From assembly GCF_965219885.1 (NCBI RefSeq), contig NZ_CBDCOT010000009.1, positions 434,001-498,000 of the forward strand: a stretch of 64,000 nt of DNA, in the 5' to 3' direction. Origin of the DNA: Curvivirga sp965219885. GTDB taxonomy: Bacteria > Pseudomonadota > Alphaproteobacteria > UBA8366 > Aestuariispiraceae. Shown here piece by piece: positions 17,125 through 25,518 of this stretch. How positions within the stretch are numbered: position 1 is the stretch's first letter; the number at the start of each line of letters is the position of its first letter. A program made the position numbers and the translations under genes. The notes under the pieces were generated by a model that saw only the letters and a program-made list of their open reading frames with translations, did no database searches and had not been told where the DNA came from.

Positions 17125-18173
17125 TGGACTATACTTCTATCTTATCGCTTCCAATTCCTCATCCAGTAGAAACATTAAAAGCGCAAGTTGACGCTTTAAA
17201 AGAACATGACGTGATACCAGCCGACTATAACGAAAATCTTGCACGTTATGACACCGACTATGGTGATTTAGTTATTGAAGTCACTAACGAAGGTTGGTCG
17301 ATCAAAGTCACCGGAACGAACGAAAACGGCTTAGAAATATTACAAAATTTCATCATTGAGCATATTTTGGAACATTACCCCACTGTACCAGAAGAGATTC
17401 TTCAATGGCAGGGATACCAATCCCACGGAGATCATCCCAGCAATTTCCGTTTGGTGGAGATCATTGAGAAAAAATTTGTCGACCCCAATATGATCCGCCT
17501 TACCGTAAAAGGACCCCATATGGCTTCCTATGCTGAAAATGGCTTACATTTTCAGTTACTCATTCCTTCAAACGAAAAACTTACAGCAATATGGCCTACA
17601 AAAAAAACATCTGGCAAAATTCATTACCCTGTCGCCAATGATGAAAGTGAACAAGGCCTATATCGACGTGTCTATACCATCCGCCATATTCGTGTGGAAC
17701 AAAATGAGTTTGATTTCGATGTCTTAAGACATGCAGGTGGCATCGCGTCTGACTGGGCTGAAAATGTCTCTATCGGTGATAAGATTGGCATTATGGGTCC
17801 TTCCGGCGGTCATTACCCAGAAGCTAATTGGCTTATGCTTGCAGGTGATGAAACAGCCTTGCCTGCGATTGCACGTATCTTGGAGAATTGCCCAAAAGAT
17901 ACCAAAGGAGAAGCTATCATCTCCCTTAAGGATTTAGAAAAATGGGCAATCCAATTGAAAAAGCCAGACGGTATCAACATCAAATGGCTTGATCATTCCA
18001 AAGGAAGCATGATCGACACCGTTAAAACCGTGAATGTACCTGAAAATCAATCAGCTTACTTCTGGTTCGGCGGAGAATTTGAAGTCGCAGCCGATCTTCG
18101 GAAATATTTCAAACATGATCTAAAACTATCATCCAAACAATATCACAGCTCAGCATATTGGCGTCATTCCTAA
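17124..18173 (+). CDS. DUF2218-siderophore-interacting protein fusion (putative ferric-siderophore reductase)
   Basis: The product is a 349-residue cytoplasmic flavoprotein. Residues about 20-95 form a DUF2218 domain (DYGDLVIEVTNEGWSIKVTG). Residues about 105-345 form a ViuB/YqjH-type siderophore-interacting protein, with the FAD motif RRVYTIRH, a nucleotide-side segment LPAIARILE and the closing YWRHS. Such proteins reduce Fe(III) in imported siderophores with NAD(P)H. The ATG at 17124 overlaps the fhuB stop by one base; a longer open frame beginning at 16920 inside fhuB is rejected. Position after the importer fits iron release from the incoming siderophore. Confidence 0.9.
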   Translation: MDYTSILSLPIPHPVETLKAQVDALKEHDVIPADYNENLARYDTDYGDLVIEVTNEGWSIKVTGTNENGLEILQNFIIEHILEHYPTVPEEILQWQGYQSHGDHPSNFRLVEIIEKKFVDPNMIRLTVKGPHMASYAENGLHFQLLIPSNEKLTAIWPTKKTSGKIHYPVANDESEQGLYRRVYTIRHIRVEQNEFDFDVLRHAGGIASDWAENVSIGDKIGIMGPSGGHYPEANWLMLAGDETALPAIARILENCPKDTKGEAIISLKDLEKWAIQLKKPDGINIKWLDHSKGSMIDTVKTVNVPENQSAYFWFGGEFEVAADLRKYFKHDLKLSSKQYHSSAYWRHS

Positions 18174-18221
18174 TATAACGACAATGTGAATGGCTAGATT
18201 TTTGAATGTAATTGATCACGG

Positions 18222-18250
18222 TTGACATCGCGAATGATAATCATTATTAA
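18222..18250 (+). promoter_or_regulatory. Second fecI promoter overlapped by Fur box
   Basis: TTGACA (18222-18227), a 17-base spacer and TATTAA (18245-18250) form a housekeeping-type promoter. The spacer and -10 are covered by a Fur box, GCGAATGATAATCATTATT (18230-18248), matching the consensus at about 16 of 19 positions. This geometry gives direct repression by iron-loaded Fur. Confidence 0.75.
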
Positions 18251-18285
18251 CAACTGCCTATTAATGATATTCAAAGATAATCGCC

Positions 18286-18783
18286 ATGCCATCTACAAAT
18301 ATCGAACATTTATATACAGGCCATAATCTGTGGCTTCGAAACTGGTTTTCTTCCCGGCTTGGATGTAGTTTTCAAGCAGCTGACCTAGCACAAGATACCT
18401 TTGTACGCATATTGATGCGTCGGGAGTCCTTAGATCATTCCGTGATACGGCAACCACGTGCATATTTACGTGTTATTGCTAAGGGGCTTCTAGTCGATCA
18501 TTTCCGACATAAAGAAGTTGAACGCGCATTTCTTGAAGCGCTATCCATATTACCTGAACCGGAAGTTTTATCGCCAGAAGATCAAAAAGTTTTGCTAGAA
18601 TCCATTCAACTCATTGATGCAGCATTAGATCGTCTACCTGACCCAGTACGCAAAGCGTTTCTGCTCTCTCAACTGGATGGTGCAACCTATAGCGAAATTG
18701 CTAATGAAATGGAAATATCCACCCGAACTGTGAAAAGATATATGCAAAAAGGCTTTAGCCAATGTTTGATGGCGGTGGCTTAA
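18286..18783 (+). CDS. FecI-like ECF sigma factor (module 2)
   Basis: The product is a 165-residue FecI-type sigma factor. Region 2 reads LGCSFQAADLAQDTFVRIL (about 25-45), and region 4 reads LPDPVRKAFLLSQLDGATYSEIANEM (about 118-145). It is shorter than, and clearly different from, the FecI at 9245, so it is unlikely to be a recent duplicate. It is followed 4 bases later by its FecR and then by an STN receptor. The promoter carries a strong Fur box. Its target is expected before the receptor at 19833, where the promoter motif of module 1 is absent, suggesting a separate specificity. Confidence 0.92.
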   Translation: MPSTNIEHLYTGHNLWLRNWFSSRLGCSFQAADLAQDTFVRILMRRESLDHSVIRQPRAYLRVIAKGLLVDHFRHKEVERAFLEALSILPEPEVLSPEDQKVLLESIQLIDAALDRLPDPVRKAFLLSQLDGATYSEIANEMEISTRTVKRYMQKGFSQCLMAVA

Positions 18784-18787
18784 AATA

Positions 18788-19735
18788 ATGACAAAACCTT
18801 CACGTAAAATCATGGAAGAAGCGGCTGAATGGTTAACAACCATGCAGGAAACGCCTCTAAGTAAGAGCCAAGAGATTGAACTTTTCAATTGGCGTTCCCA
18901 AAGCCCTGCTCATGAGCAAGCCTGGCAAACTGCGCAAAATTTTATGGGTATGATGGATGCAATACCATCAAAAGTAGGTCGCAAAATTTGGGGTCGTGAT
19001 CGTGTGGACCGACGTGCAGCAATCAAAGCATTGGCATCCGTGATGCTATTAGCGCCTGTTGCAAAAATTGCATGGGATAAGTTGCCAGGTATTGTAGCGG
19101 ATTACAGAACCAAAACAGGCGAAACCAGAAAAATTGAACTCCCTGATGGAAGCGTGATGCATCTAAATACAGCCTCAAGCATCAACGTCAATTTCACTGA
19201 CAATTTACGGGTTGTTGAACTGGTTGAAGGAGAAATCCTGATTGAGACCACCAAAACACCTAAGATTAACCCTAATGCTCCGTTTATCGTCCAAACGCAA
19301 GCCGGGCATATTCGTGCACTTGGAACACGTTTTTCTATTCGTAAAATTGAAGATCAAAAAGTTAAAGTCAATGTTTATGAACATGCAGTCGCTATTAAAC
19401 CAGCAACCGCCACGACTGAAAGCAAATTGTTAAAGAGTAAAAGCGTCATCTTTACACCTGTTGAGATTTCCCCTGCAACTGATCTTAAGCAATTAGAACC
19501 ATCTTGGGTTTCCGGACAAATTATTAGTGAGAATATGCCCCTAGGTGAATTGCTGAATGAGATCGCACGTTATCGTACAGGTTTCTTGCGTTGCGACCCT
19601 ACCGTTGCACATCATCGTATTTCCGGTGTCTTCCAGCTGTCTCAAACCGATGTGGCCTTAAACGTAATTGCCAATACCCTGCCCGTCCGCATCCATAGCA
19701 TCAGTCCTTATTTTGTACTGGTCACAGAAAAATAA
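18788..19735 (+). CDS. FecR-like inner-membrane sigma regulator (module 2)
   Basis: The product is a 315-residue FecR. The N-terminal DUF4880-like part has EEAAEWLTTMQETPLSKSQ and the conserved HEQAWQ. A hydrophobic segment (about 75-95) and the periplasmic FecR domain (YRTKTGETRKIELPDGSVMHL, about 111-200) follow, and the C-terminus (ISGVFQLSQTDVAL) matches the STN-contact region. It should hold the sigma factor at 18286 and respond to the receptor at 19833. The first gene is only 4 bases upstream, so the pair is co-expressed. Confidence 0.9.
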   Translation: MTKPSRKIMEEAAEWLTTMQETPLSKSQEIELFNWRSQSPAHEQAWQTAQNFMGMMDAIPSKVGRKIWGRDRVDRRAAIKALASVMLLAPVAKIAWDKLPGIVADYRTKTGETRKIELPDGSVMHLNTASSINVNFTDNLRVVELVEGEILIETTKTPKINPNAPFIVQTQAGHIRALGTRFSIRKIEDQKVKVNVYEHAVAIKPATATTESKLLKSKSVIFTPVEISPATDLKQLEPSWVSGQIISENMPLGELLNEIARYRTGFLRCDPTVAHHRISGVFQLSQTDVALNVIANTLPVRIHSISPYFVLVTEK

Positions 19736-19783
19736 AAAAATTTCAATTTTCCATGTCCCCTTTTTCAATCTCATACGGCTTAG

Positions 19784-19818
19784 CTAGTAGAAGCAAAAAA
19801 ACGACTATCCACTACTAG
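19784..19818 (+). promoter_or_regulatory. Inverted repeat in receptor 5' leader
   Basis: CTAGTAG (19784-19790) and CTACTAG (19812-19818) could pair across a 21-base loop just before the receptor ribosome site (AGGG). It could mask or present that site. No clear ECF promoter was identified; a TGTCCC at 19754-19759 is a weak FecI-like -10 candidate. Confidence 0.25.
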
Positions 19819-19832
19819 AGGGAAATAGGGAT

Positions 19833-22175
19833 ATGAATAAGATGAAATACGGCTTTATTGGTCGTACGAACAAAGCTGCCAGCACTATATTAAGTGCTAG
19901 CGTTTTAAGTTTAAGTGTTTTGATGACAGTTGCTCCAGGCAGTATTGCCTCAGCGCAAGAACAATCAACCACACAACAAGCCTACAATATTCCAGCAGGC
20001 CCTTTAGGACAGTCTCTCAATAAATTTGCCAGTATTGCGAAGATCACTTTGTCTTTTACCCCTGATCAAGTCTCAAACCAGACAGCACCTGTCTTATCTG
20101 GAAATTATGACATTGCCTCAGGCCTACAAGCTCTTCTGATCAATACAAATCTCAGTGCTGTTTATCAAAATGGCGCTTATCAGCTAGAAACAAAAACTGT
20201 TGCAGAAGATGTCTCACTCGCGCCGATCAACGTTTATGGTCGTCAACAAAATGATAGCGTAAAAGAAATCCCACAAAGTGTGTATGTCATTAGTGAAGAA
20301 TCCATTGAAATGACACAATCCAATACTGTCGGTGAAGTCTTACGCCTCATTCCAAACGCATCGCGTAATGGGTCATCCCAAGATATGTTTGCAGATAATT
20401 ATCGTATCCGTGGGTATGAAGCTGAACAATCAACAAATGGACTTGGTTTCACACGTACCGACCACCCAACAGATTTAGCAAATGTTGAACGCGTGGAAGT
20501 ATTAACAGGTCCGGCTTCCGTGTTATACGGGCAAATGGAACCAGGTGGCACGGTCAACGTGGTTACTAAACAACCTCTCCACTATTTCTATTCTGATGCT
20601 GAAGTCGAACTAGGAAGTTACGGTAGTTATCGGACAACAGCTGACATTACTGGCCCTATCAGTGAACAAGTGCGTTTCAGATTTAATGCGGCCGTTGAGG
20701 AGCAAGGTGCAGATATTGATAATTGGGATTATTCTCACAGATTTTTTGCGCCAAATGTCACTGTCGACCTAACAGATGATACCAATCTTACGGTTGAAGG
20801 CAGTTATTCAACAAATGGGTGGACAGCCATTAACGGCGGCACACCATTTGAAGGCGCTGTCTTAGATAATCCAAACGGTGATTATGATAAGTCTTTCAAC
20901 GTCGCCTCTGCAGATAGTTTCACAGATCGTGATTCATACAGCATGAATACGCGTTTAACACATGCAATCACCGATGGTTTGGATATTCGTTTCAGCCATA
21001 GCTATCTAAAAAATGAAGCTGACTGGATGGAATATTTCTCAACAGGTCTAAGTACATCCGACTATAGGACTGTTGGTCGCCGTATATTTGTTGGTGAAGA
21101 TACCTATAACAAAGATCACGATGTTATTCTCGATTTGACAGGTGAGGCGGTTACAGGTTCTCTAAAACATAAACTTACAACTGGTGTCAGTTATCGTCAT
21201 TCAGATGTAAATCGCCCGACAAAAGCATATAATGCAAGCTCCATCGACCTTTATAATCCTGAATATACAGAGACGGACTTATCTTCAGCTGTGCTACTTC
21301 GCGACCGTGTCACCTTACAGGAAGATAAAATCCTGTCTGCATTTATTCAGGATCGTGTAACATGGAACGATTTTCATTTCCTAGCGGGCGCGCGTTTTAT
21401 TGACTCTAACCAAACTCAAACAACCATTGATCATCTGGCTTCAACGACGACAACTGATGAAGTGGATCAACGGGATGTAACCACACAGTTTGGTCTGGTT
21501 TATGATGTAACCAAAAATGTGTCAGTTTATACAAGCCGCAGTGAATCTTTTGTACCTCAACAAGGCACAACCGCAGGCCAATCACCTTTAGAAGCAGAAG
21601 AAGGTACTCAATACGAAATTGGAACCAAGGTAAACTTTGGTGGTATCCAAGCAAGCTTAGCTGGCTTTATTCTTAATAAGGAAAATATCGCCATTGATGA
21701 TCCTAATGATAGTAACTTCTCTGTTGCAGCAGGTGAATCACGTTCCAAAGGTATCGAATTTGCCCTATCAGGTTACGTGATGGATGATCTATTTATTTCC
21801 ACCAATTATGGTTACACACGTTCCGAAATCACAAAATCTGATACTGTTTCCCTAGAAGGTAATAGTTTTGCACATGTACCAACACATACAGCATCCATTC
21901 AGGGTTTATATGATATTAACTATGTCCCGGGCCTAAGATTGGGAAGCACAGTGACTTATACAGGGACACGTTTTGCTGAGGATGCGAATACAAACAAATT
22001 ACCAAATCATTATCGCGTGGATGTAGGTAGCTATTACTCCTTAGATGATAATCTACAACTCGATTTCGTAATCGATAATATTTTCGATGAAGCGATCTAT
22101 GCACCCGCAGCTTATTCCGGCGTGGTGAGAGAAGCAGGTCGTACCTACAAAGTTAAATTAGAATATACTTTCTAA
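19833..22175 (+). CDS. TonB-dependent siderophore receptor with STN signalling domain (FpvA/FhuE-like)
   Basis: The product is a 780-residue outer-membrane receptor. A signal peptide ends near SIASAQEQ (about residue 42). An STN domain (YNIPAGPLGQSLNKFASIAK, about 50-118), a plug (KEIPQSVYVISEESIEMTQS to GQMEPGGTVNVVTKQP, about 145-250) and a barrel ending EYTF follow. The RIRGYEAEQST and MEPGGTVNVVTKQP segments are typical of the TonB-siderophore receptor family that includes FpvA, FoxA and FhuE. It lacks the C-terminal cysteine pair of the receptor at 10983. The adjacent FecI/FecR pair should sense its occupancy, and the PepSY protein 15 bases downstream suggests a periplasmic reduction route for its ligand. 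Confidence 0.93.
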   Translation: MNKMKYGFIGRTNKAASTILSASVLSLSVLMTVAPGSIASAQEQSTTQQAYNIPAGPLGQSLNKFASIAKITLSFTPDQVSNQTAPVLSGNYDIASGLQALLINTNLSAVYQNGAYQLETKTVAEDVSLAPINVYGRQQNDSVKEIPQSVYVISEESIEMTQSNTVGEVLRLIPNASRNGSSQDMFADNYRIRGYEAEQSTNGLGFTRTDHPTDLANVERVEVLTGPASVLYGQMEPGGTVNVVTKQPLHYFYSDAEVELGSYGSYRTTADITGPISEQVRFRFNAAVEEQGADIDNWDYSHRFFAPNVTVDLTDDTNLTVEGSYSTNGWTAINGGTPFEGAVLDNPNGDYDKSFNVASADSFTDRDSYSMNTRLTHAITDGLDIRFSHSYLKNEADWMEYFSTGLSTSDYRTVGRRIFVGEDTYNKDHDVILDLTGEAVTGSLKHKLTTGVSYRHSDVNRPTKAYNASSIDLYNPEYTETDLSSAVLLRDRVTLQEDKILSAFIQDRVTWNDFHFLAGARFIDSNQTQTTIDHLASTTTTDEVDQRDVTTQFGLVYDVTKNVSVYTSRSESFVPQQGTTAGQSPLEAEEGTQYEIGTKVNFGGIQASLAGFILNKENIAIDDPNDSNFSVAAGESRSKGIEFALSGYVMDDLFISTNYGYTRSEITKSDTVSLEGNSFAHVPTHTASIQGLYDINYVPGLRLGSTVTYTGTRFAEDANTNKLPNHYRVDVGSYYSLDDNLQLDFVIDNIFDEAIYAPAAYSGVVREAGRTYKVKLEYTF

Positions 22176-22190
22176 GCAGAGCCCGGAAAA

Positions 22191-23420
22191 ATGAAAATTC
22201 GGCAGAAATTAGTTGTTCTGCATCGCTATGTAGGGCTGGTTATGGCAAGTTTCTTGATCATCACCAGCCTGACTGGCGTTGTACTTGTTTGGTATCATGA
22301 ACTTGATACTTGGATTCATGAACAATCATTCCCATCAAACTTGGCGGATAAATCATTTCCGCCTCTTTCTGATTTTGAGTTAAGACAGAAGGTTGATGAT
22401 AAGTTTCCTGACGGAAGTGTGAATTGGATGCTCTTGCATCAACCATCTTCACCAGATGTAACTCTTTTTCTAATTGAGCCTAAAACACAACCAGATGGCA
22501 CAAAGATGAAACTGGGATTTAACGAGATTTTCGTTGATCGTCGTGACGGCGAAATACTTGCCACAAGACAATGGGGTGATATCAGCCAAGGTTCAATTAA
22601 TCTCATTCCCTTCCTCTATCGCTTACATGAATCACTAACGCTCGGTCGAGTTGGGACTTATATTCTAGGCGTTATTTCAATCCTTTGGTTGCTTGATTGT
22701 TTTACCGGCATTGTCTTGACCTTCCCTGCAAAATCGAAAAGCAAGACATCCCGATTAAAACGATGGGGAAAGGCATGGAAAGTTCGTTGGTGGGGAGGAC
22801 GTCATAAAATCACCTTTGATCTACACACAGCAGGCAGTTTATGGGCATGGATTTGCTTATCCATCTTTGCGCTCAGCAGTTTTGCCATGACTTTACAATA
22901 TGAAGTTTATTTCCCGACCATGTCGACAATGATGGAATTTAAGCTTCCACCTCGTTTGAAAGAAGTTGAACTTGCTCAGCAAAAAACCTCGCCAGAGATG
23001 GGATGGGAAAAAGGGTATCAAACTGCGGCACGTTATCTAGAATCGCTTTCTAAGGAAAAAGGGTTTGAGATCATCGCCCATGAAAGGATGGAATATTATC
23101 CCCATAAAAACACGTTTAGACTGATGTCTAGAACCAATCTCGACATCAATGATATTTATGGTCAAAGCTGGGTCTATGTGGATGCATCAACCGGCGAGGA
23201 ACGTGGTTATTTTTTACCCACAAGCATGGCGACTGGTAATACCTTCACCCTCTGGTTAAACACCTTACATATCGCCCGTATTTGGGGAATACCCTATCGC
23301 ATTGCGGTCACTATTATTGGTCTATTTGTTGCAATGATCACGATCACGGGCGTTCTGATTTGGTGGCGAAAAAAGAAAGCCAAACAACCCAAATTCAAAG
23401 AAACAAAAAAGGCTTCGTAA
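22191..23420 (+). CDS. PepSY-associated transmembrane protein (putative siderophore reductase)
   Basis: The product is a 409-residue inner-membrane protein of the PepSY_TM family. Four helices are visible (near 10-38, 145-170, 210-235 and 368-390), with histidines well placed for haem or metal in the first (LHRYVGL) and others (RLHESLTLG, FDLHTAGS, NTLHIARIW). Family members such as FpvG and FoxB reduce ferric siderophores at the periplasmic face. It follows the receptor by 15 bases, so the two are co-transcribed, and its stop codon sits inside the loop of a terminator hairpin. There is no dedicated ABC importer in this module. Confidence 0.85.
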   Translation: MKIRQKLVVLHRYVGLVMASFLIITSLTGVVLVWYHELDTWIHEQSFPSNLADKSFPPLSDFELRQKVDDKFPDGSVNWMLLHQPSSPDVTLFLIEPKTQPDGTKMKLGFNEIFVDRRDGEILATRQWGDISQGSINLIPFLYRLHESLTLGRVGTYILGVISILWLLDCFTGIVLTFPAKSKSKTSRLKRWGKAWKVRWWGGRHKITFDLHTAGSLWAWICLSIFALSSFAMTLQYEVYFPTMSTMMEFKLPPRLKEVELAQQKTSPEMGWEKGYQTAARYLESLSKEKGFEIIAHERMEYYPHKNTFRLMSRTNLDINDIYGQSWVYVDASTGEERGYFLPTSMATGNTFTLWLNTLHIARIWGIPYRIAVTIIGLFVAMITITGVLIWWRKKKAKQPKFKETKKAS

Positions 23421-23434
23421 ATCGAAGCCTTTTT
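23406..23434. terminator. Bidirectional Rho-independent terminator
   Basis: GGCTTCG (23411-23417) pairs with CGAAGCC (23423-23429) around a 5-base loop, flanked by an A-run on the left and a T-run on the right. It ends the iron cluster on the plus strand and the barrel operon on the minus strand. The loop contains the stop codon of the PepSY gene. Confidence 0.9.
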
Positions 23435-23435
23435 C

Positions 23436-24677
23436 TTAGAAGTAACGAGTTAATCTAAGCTGAATATGATCATCATCGCGTGAACTATATAAAAGTTCTT
23501 CTTCGCCAATATTCTGATACATACGTCCTTCTAGTTCGATCGACCAGAAGTCCGATAATCTTGTTTCCGCCTCAACACTAAAAGAAGTCGCTTTCGAGGA
23601 AGGGTCATAAATAACACCGCCCAAGAAGCTGGTGTCATCCTCATCATTCAACGTCAAACGTGTTCCAACGAAAATATCATCATCAAACATGGTTGCTGGC
23701 GCCAAATCATTTCGACCATCATAATGATATTCAAGTAAGACGCCGATATCGCCCACATCATCAATCGCACCAAAGAAGGAATATTCGAAACCTGCGGTCA
23801 TCGCCGCAAAGGAATCATAGTTATCTGCATGTTCATAAATCGCTTCCAGCTTCCAAAGCCATTCTTCGATAGTTGCTTGAACATCAATACTTGCGCGATC
23901 AATCAGATCATAATGTGGTATTAAAACCGTATTACCTGAACCATCCGTACCTGCCACAAGACGTGGGTCACGACTGGTACCACGGAAATACGAGGCACCT
24001 AAATCCCAATCCCCAACAACGTGAGAATAACGCAATGCATAATCTACATGTTTTTCTTCACGGGAAGATTCATAAACTGCCTGATCCGTGTCCACAACTA
24101 AACCACCGCGTAAACGCCCATCTATTCCTGCAAATGTTCTTTCACGGAAATAAGGTAAAACGAATGCGTTGATATTTCCCCAATCTTGTTGAAGACCAAG
24201 ATTGATCATTGGTTGTCCGAGTTTATCCTCACCATCAACATCTTCGACAGCATCTGTTTGGTTAATAACATCAACCAAGTGACGGGATTCTGTCACCCCC
24301 CAGAACACTTTATCGACGCCAACAACCACATCCCAGCCATCATTGATATGTAAATAGTTCAGCTCCCGGATATCCCAATGACTGCGCTCTTCATCATGAC
24401 TATCAAGACGCGCAAATGGGTTAAACTCAATACGGTCATCCCCACCATTCCATTCGTACAGCATTTCAGGCTGCAGAACCAAGGAACTATTGAGGGTTTG
24501 ATCTTCCTGCCCTGTTTGAATGGCATCATTAGGAAAAACCCGTAAATCTGCCGCAACAAAACCGGAAAATTCAAAATAGGTATCATCATCTGCTAGCACA
24601 GACTGACTTAGGCCACCCATGGAAAGGGTGGCCATGCAGCTGGTCAGAAACAGTGATTTCGCCAGTTTCTTTGACAT
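23436..24677 (-). CDS. Outer-membrane beta-barrel protein of RND/LolA-like operon
   Basis: The product is a 413-residue exported protein. A signal peptide ends near SVLADDDTY (about 29), and the rest is rich in alternating polar and aromatic strands, ending LRLTRYF with a terminal phenylalanine as in outer-membrane barrels. It is acidic, and it does not match a porin family I can name with certainty; a DUF1302-like or related barrel is possible. It is the last of a three-gene operon and overlaps the stop of the LolA-like gene by one base. Together the set could move a lipid or other hydrophobic molecule from inner to outer membrane. Confidence 0.75.
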   Translation of the reverse strand: MSKKLAKSLFLTSCMATLSMGGLSQSVLADDDTYFEFSGFVAADLRVFPNDAIQTGQEDQTLNSSLVLQPEMLYEWNGGDDRIEFNPFARLDSHDEERSHWDIRELNYLHINDGWDVVVGVDKVFWGVTESRHLVDVINQTDAVEDVDGEDKLGQPMINLGLQQDWGNINAFVLPYFRERTFAGIDGRLRGGLVVDTDQAVYESSREEKHVDYALRYSHVVGDWDLGASYFRGTSRDPRLVAGTDGSGNTVLIPHYDLIDRASIDVQATIEEWLWKLEAIYEHADNYDSFAAMTAGFEYSFFGAIDDVGDIGVLLEYHYDGRNDLAPATMFDDDIFVGTRLTLNDEDDTSFLGGVIYDPSSKATSFSVEAETRLSDFWSIELEGRMYQNIGEEELLYSSRDDDHIQLRLTRYF

Positions 24678-25495
24678 TAGCGTGCTCTTTTCAAGCTATT
24701 CTTGTTGAAGTCACCATCTTTAAGACCTGTTTGAAATTCAAACTCTGTGAAAACCAAATGTGTTTTCTTGCCTGTTTGATGGTTCTCCATATCCATCTTA
24801 TGTGCACGCCAGTGTTTACCTAGATATTGTTTAAAATCTGAATATGTCAGCGTTTTCAACAATGTCTTCTTACGGTCATAGAACTCTGTCTTTTGTTGGC
24901 GATATTCGTCTTTGTCATACCAAACAATTGTCTTTGTATAACCGGAATTTTCATAAGTTGGATATTGTTCAACTACGAAACATTCCAAGTCCCCGCATTT
25001 TTCGTCACGTAGATATTTATATGTATATTTCTTCAATTCATTTGCGGATAAATCTTCAAACGCAAATTCAGACCCCACAAAAGGCCCAGATTTGTTTTTA
25101 GAAGAAATACGTTTTACACGTTTCAATGCTGGTAAATATAACCACTGATCATCCGGGTCCAGAATTTTGGCAAAGCTTAGGAAAGCTGTACCTTTCACAT
25201 CACGTGGTTTGTCAAAGATTGTCAGGCTTTTATCACCGATATCCAATCCTGGAACCTCAAGAACCTTTTGACGCATTTCACGTTTGGATTCTTCACCATG
25301 GCGATTGACCAGCACCATTTGCATGGTCGCTTGTGAGTCACCAAAACCATGGTCACGTTTGTCCCATTCTGTTGCGATTTCCAACCCTTTTTCTTCATCG
25401 GTTTGCGCAATAGCAGTTGAAGACAATAATGGGGATGCGAGGGCCAAAAGGCCCAACGCAACGAAAGAGAAACCTAGTTTTTTAAAACTTTTCAT
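24677..25495 (-). CDS. LolA-like outer-membrane lipoprotein-sorting family protein
   Basis: The product is a 272-residue periplasmic protein of the COG2834/LolA_like family, whose members sit beside MMPL-type RND permeases. A signal peptide (MKSFKKLGFSFVALGLLALA) is cut near STAIAQTD. The mature protein shows family segments such as DPDDQWLYLPALKRVKRIS and SGPFVGSEFAFEDLS. I chose the ATG at 25495 because AAGGAAAAG precedes it; an ATG 24 bases further upstream overlaps the RND stop and lacks a site. It probably carries the hydrophobic substrate of the RND partner across the periplasm. Confidence 0.85.
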   Translation of the reverse strand: MKSFKKLGFSFVALGLLALASPLLSSTAIAQTDEEKGLEIATEWDKRDHGFGDSQATMQMVLVNRHGEESKREMRQKVLEVPGLDIGDKSLTIFDKPRDVKGTAFLSFAKILDPDDQWLYLPALKRVKRISSKNKSGPFVGSEFAFEDLSANELKKYTYKYLRDEKCGDLECFVVEQYPTYENSGYTKTIVWYDKDEYRQQKTEFYDRKKTLLKTLTYSDFKQYLGKHWRAHKMDMENHQTGKKTHLVFTEFEFQTGLKDGDFNKNSLKRAR

Positions 25496-25518
25496 TTTCT
25501 TTTCCTTAGTAAAATTCA

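Noticed and set aside
19736..19832. Copy of the module 1 ECF promoter before the second STN receptor
   Set aside because: AT-rich runs are present, but the CTTCGTTA -10 and the required spacing are absent.
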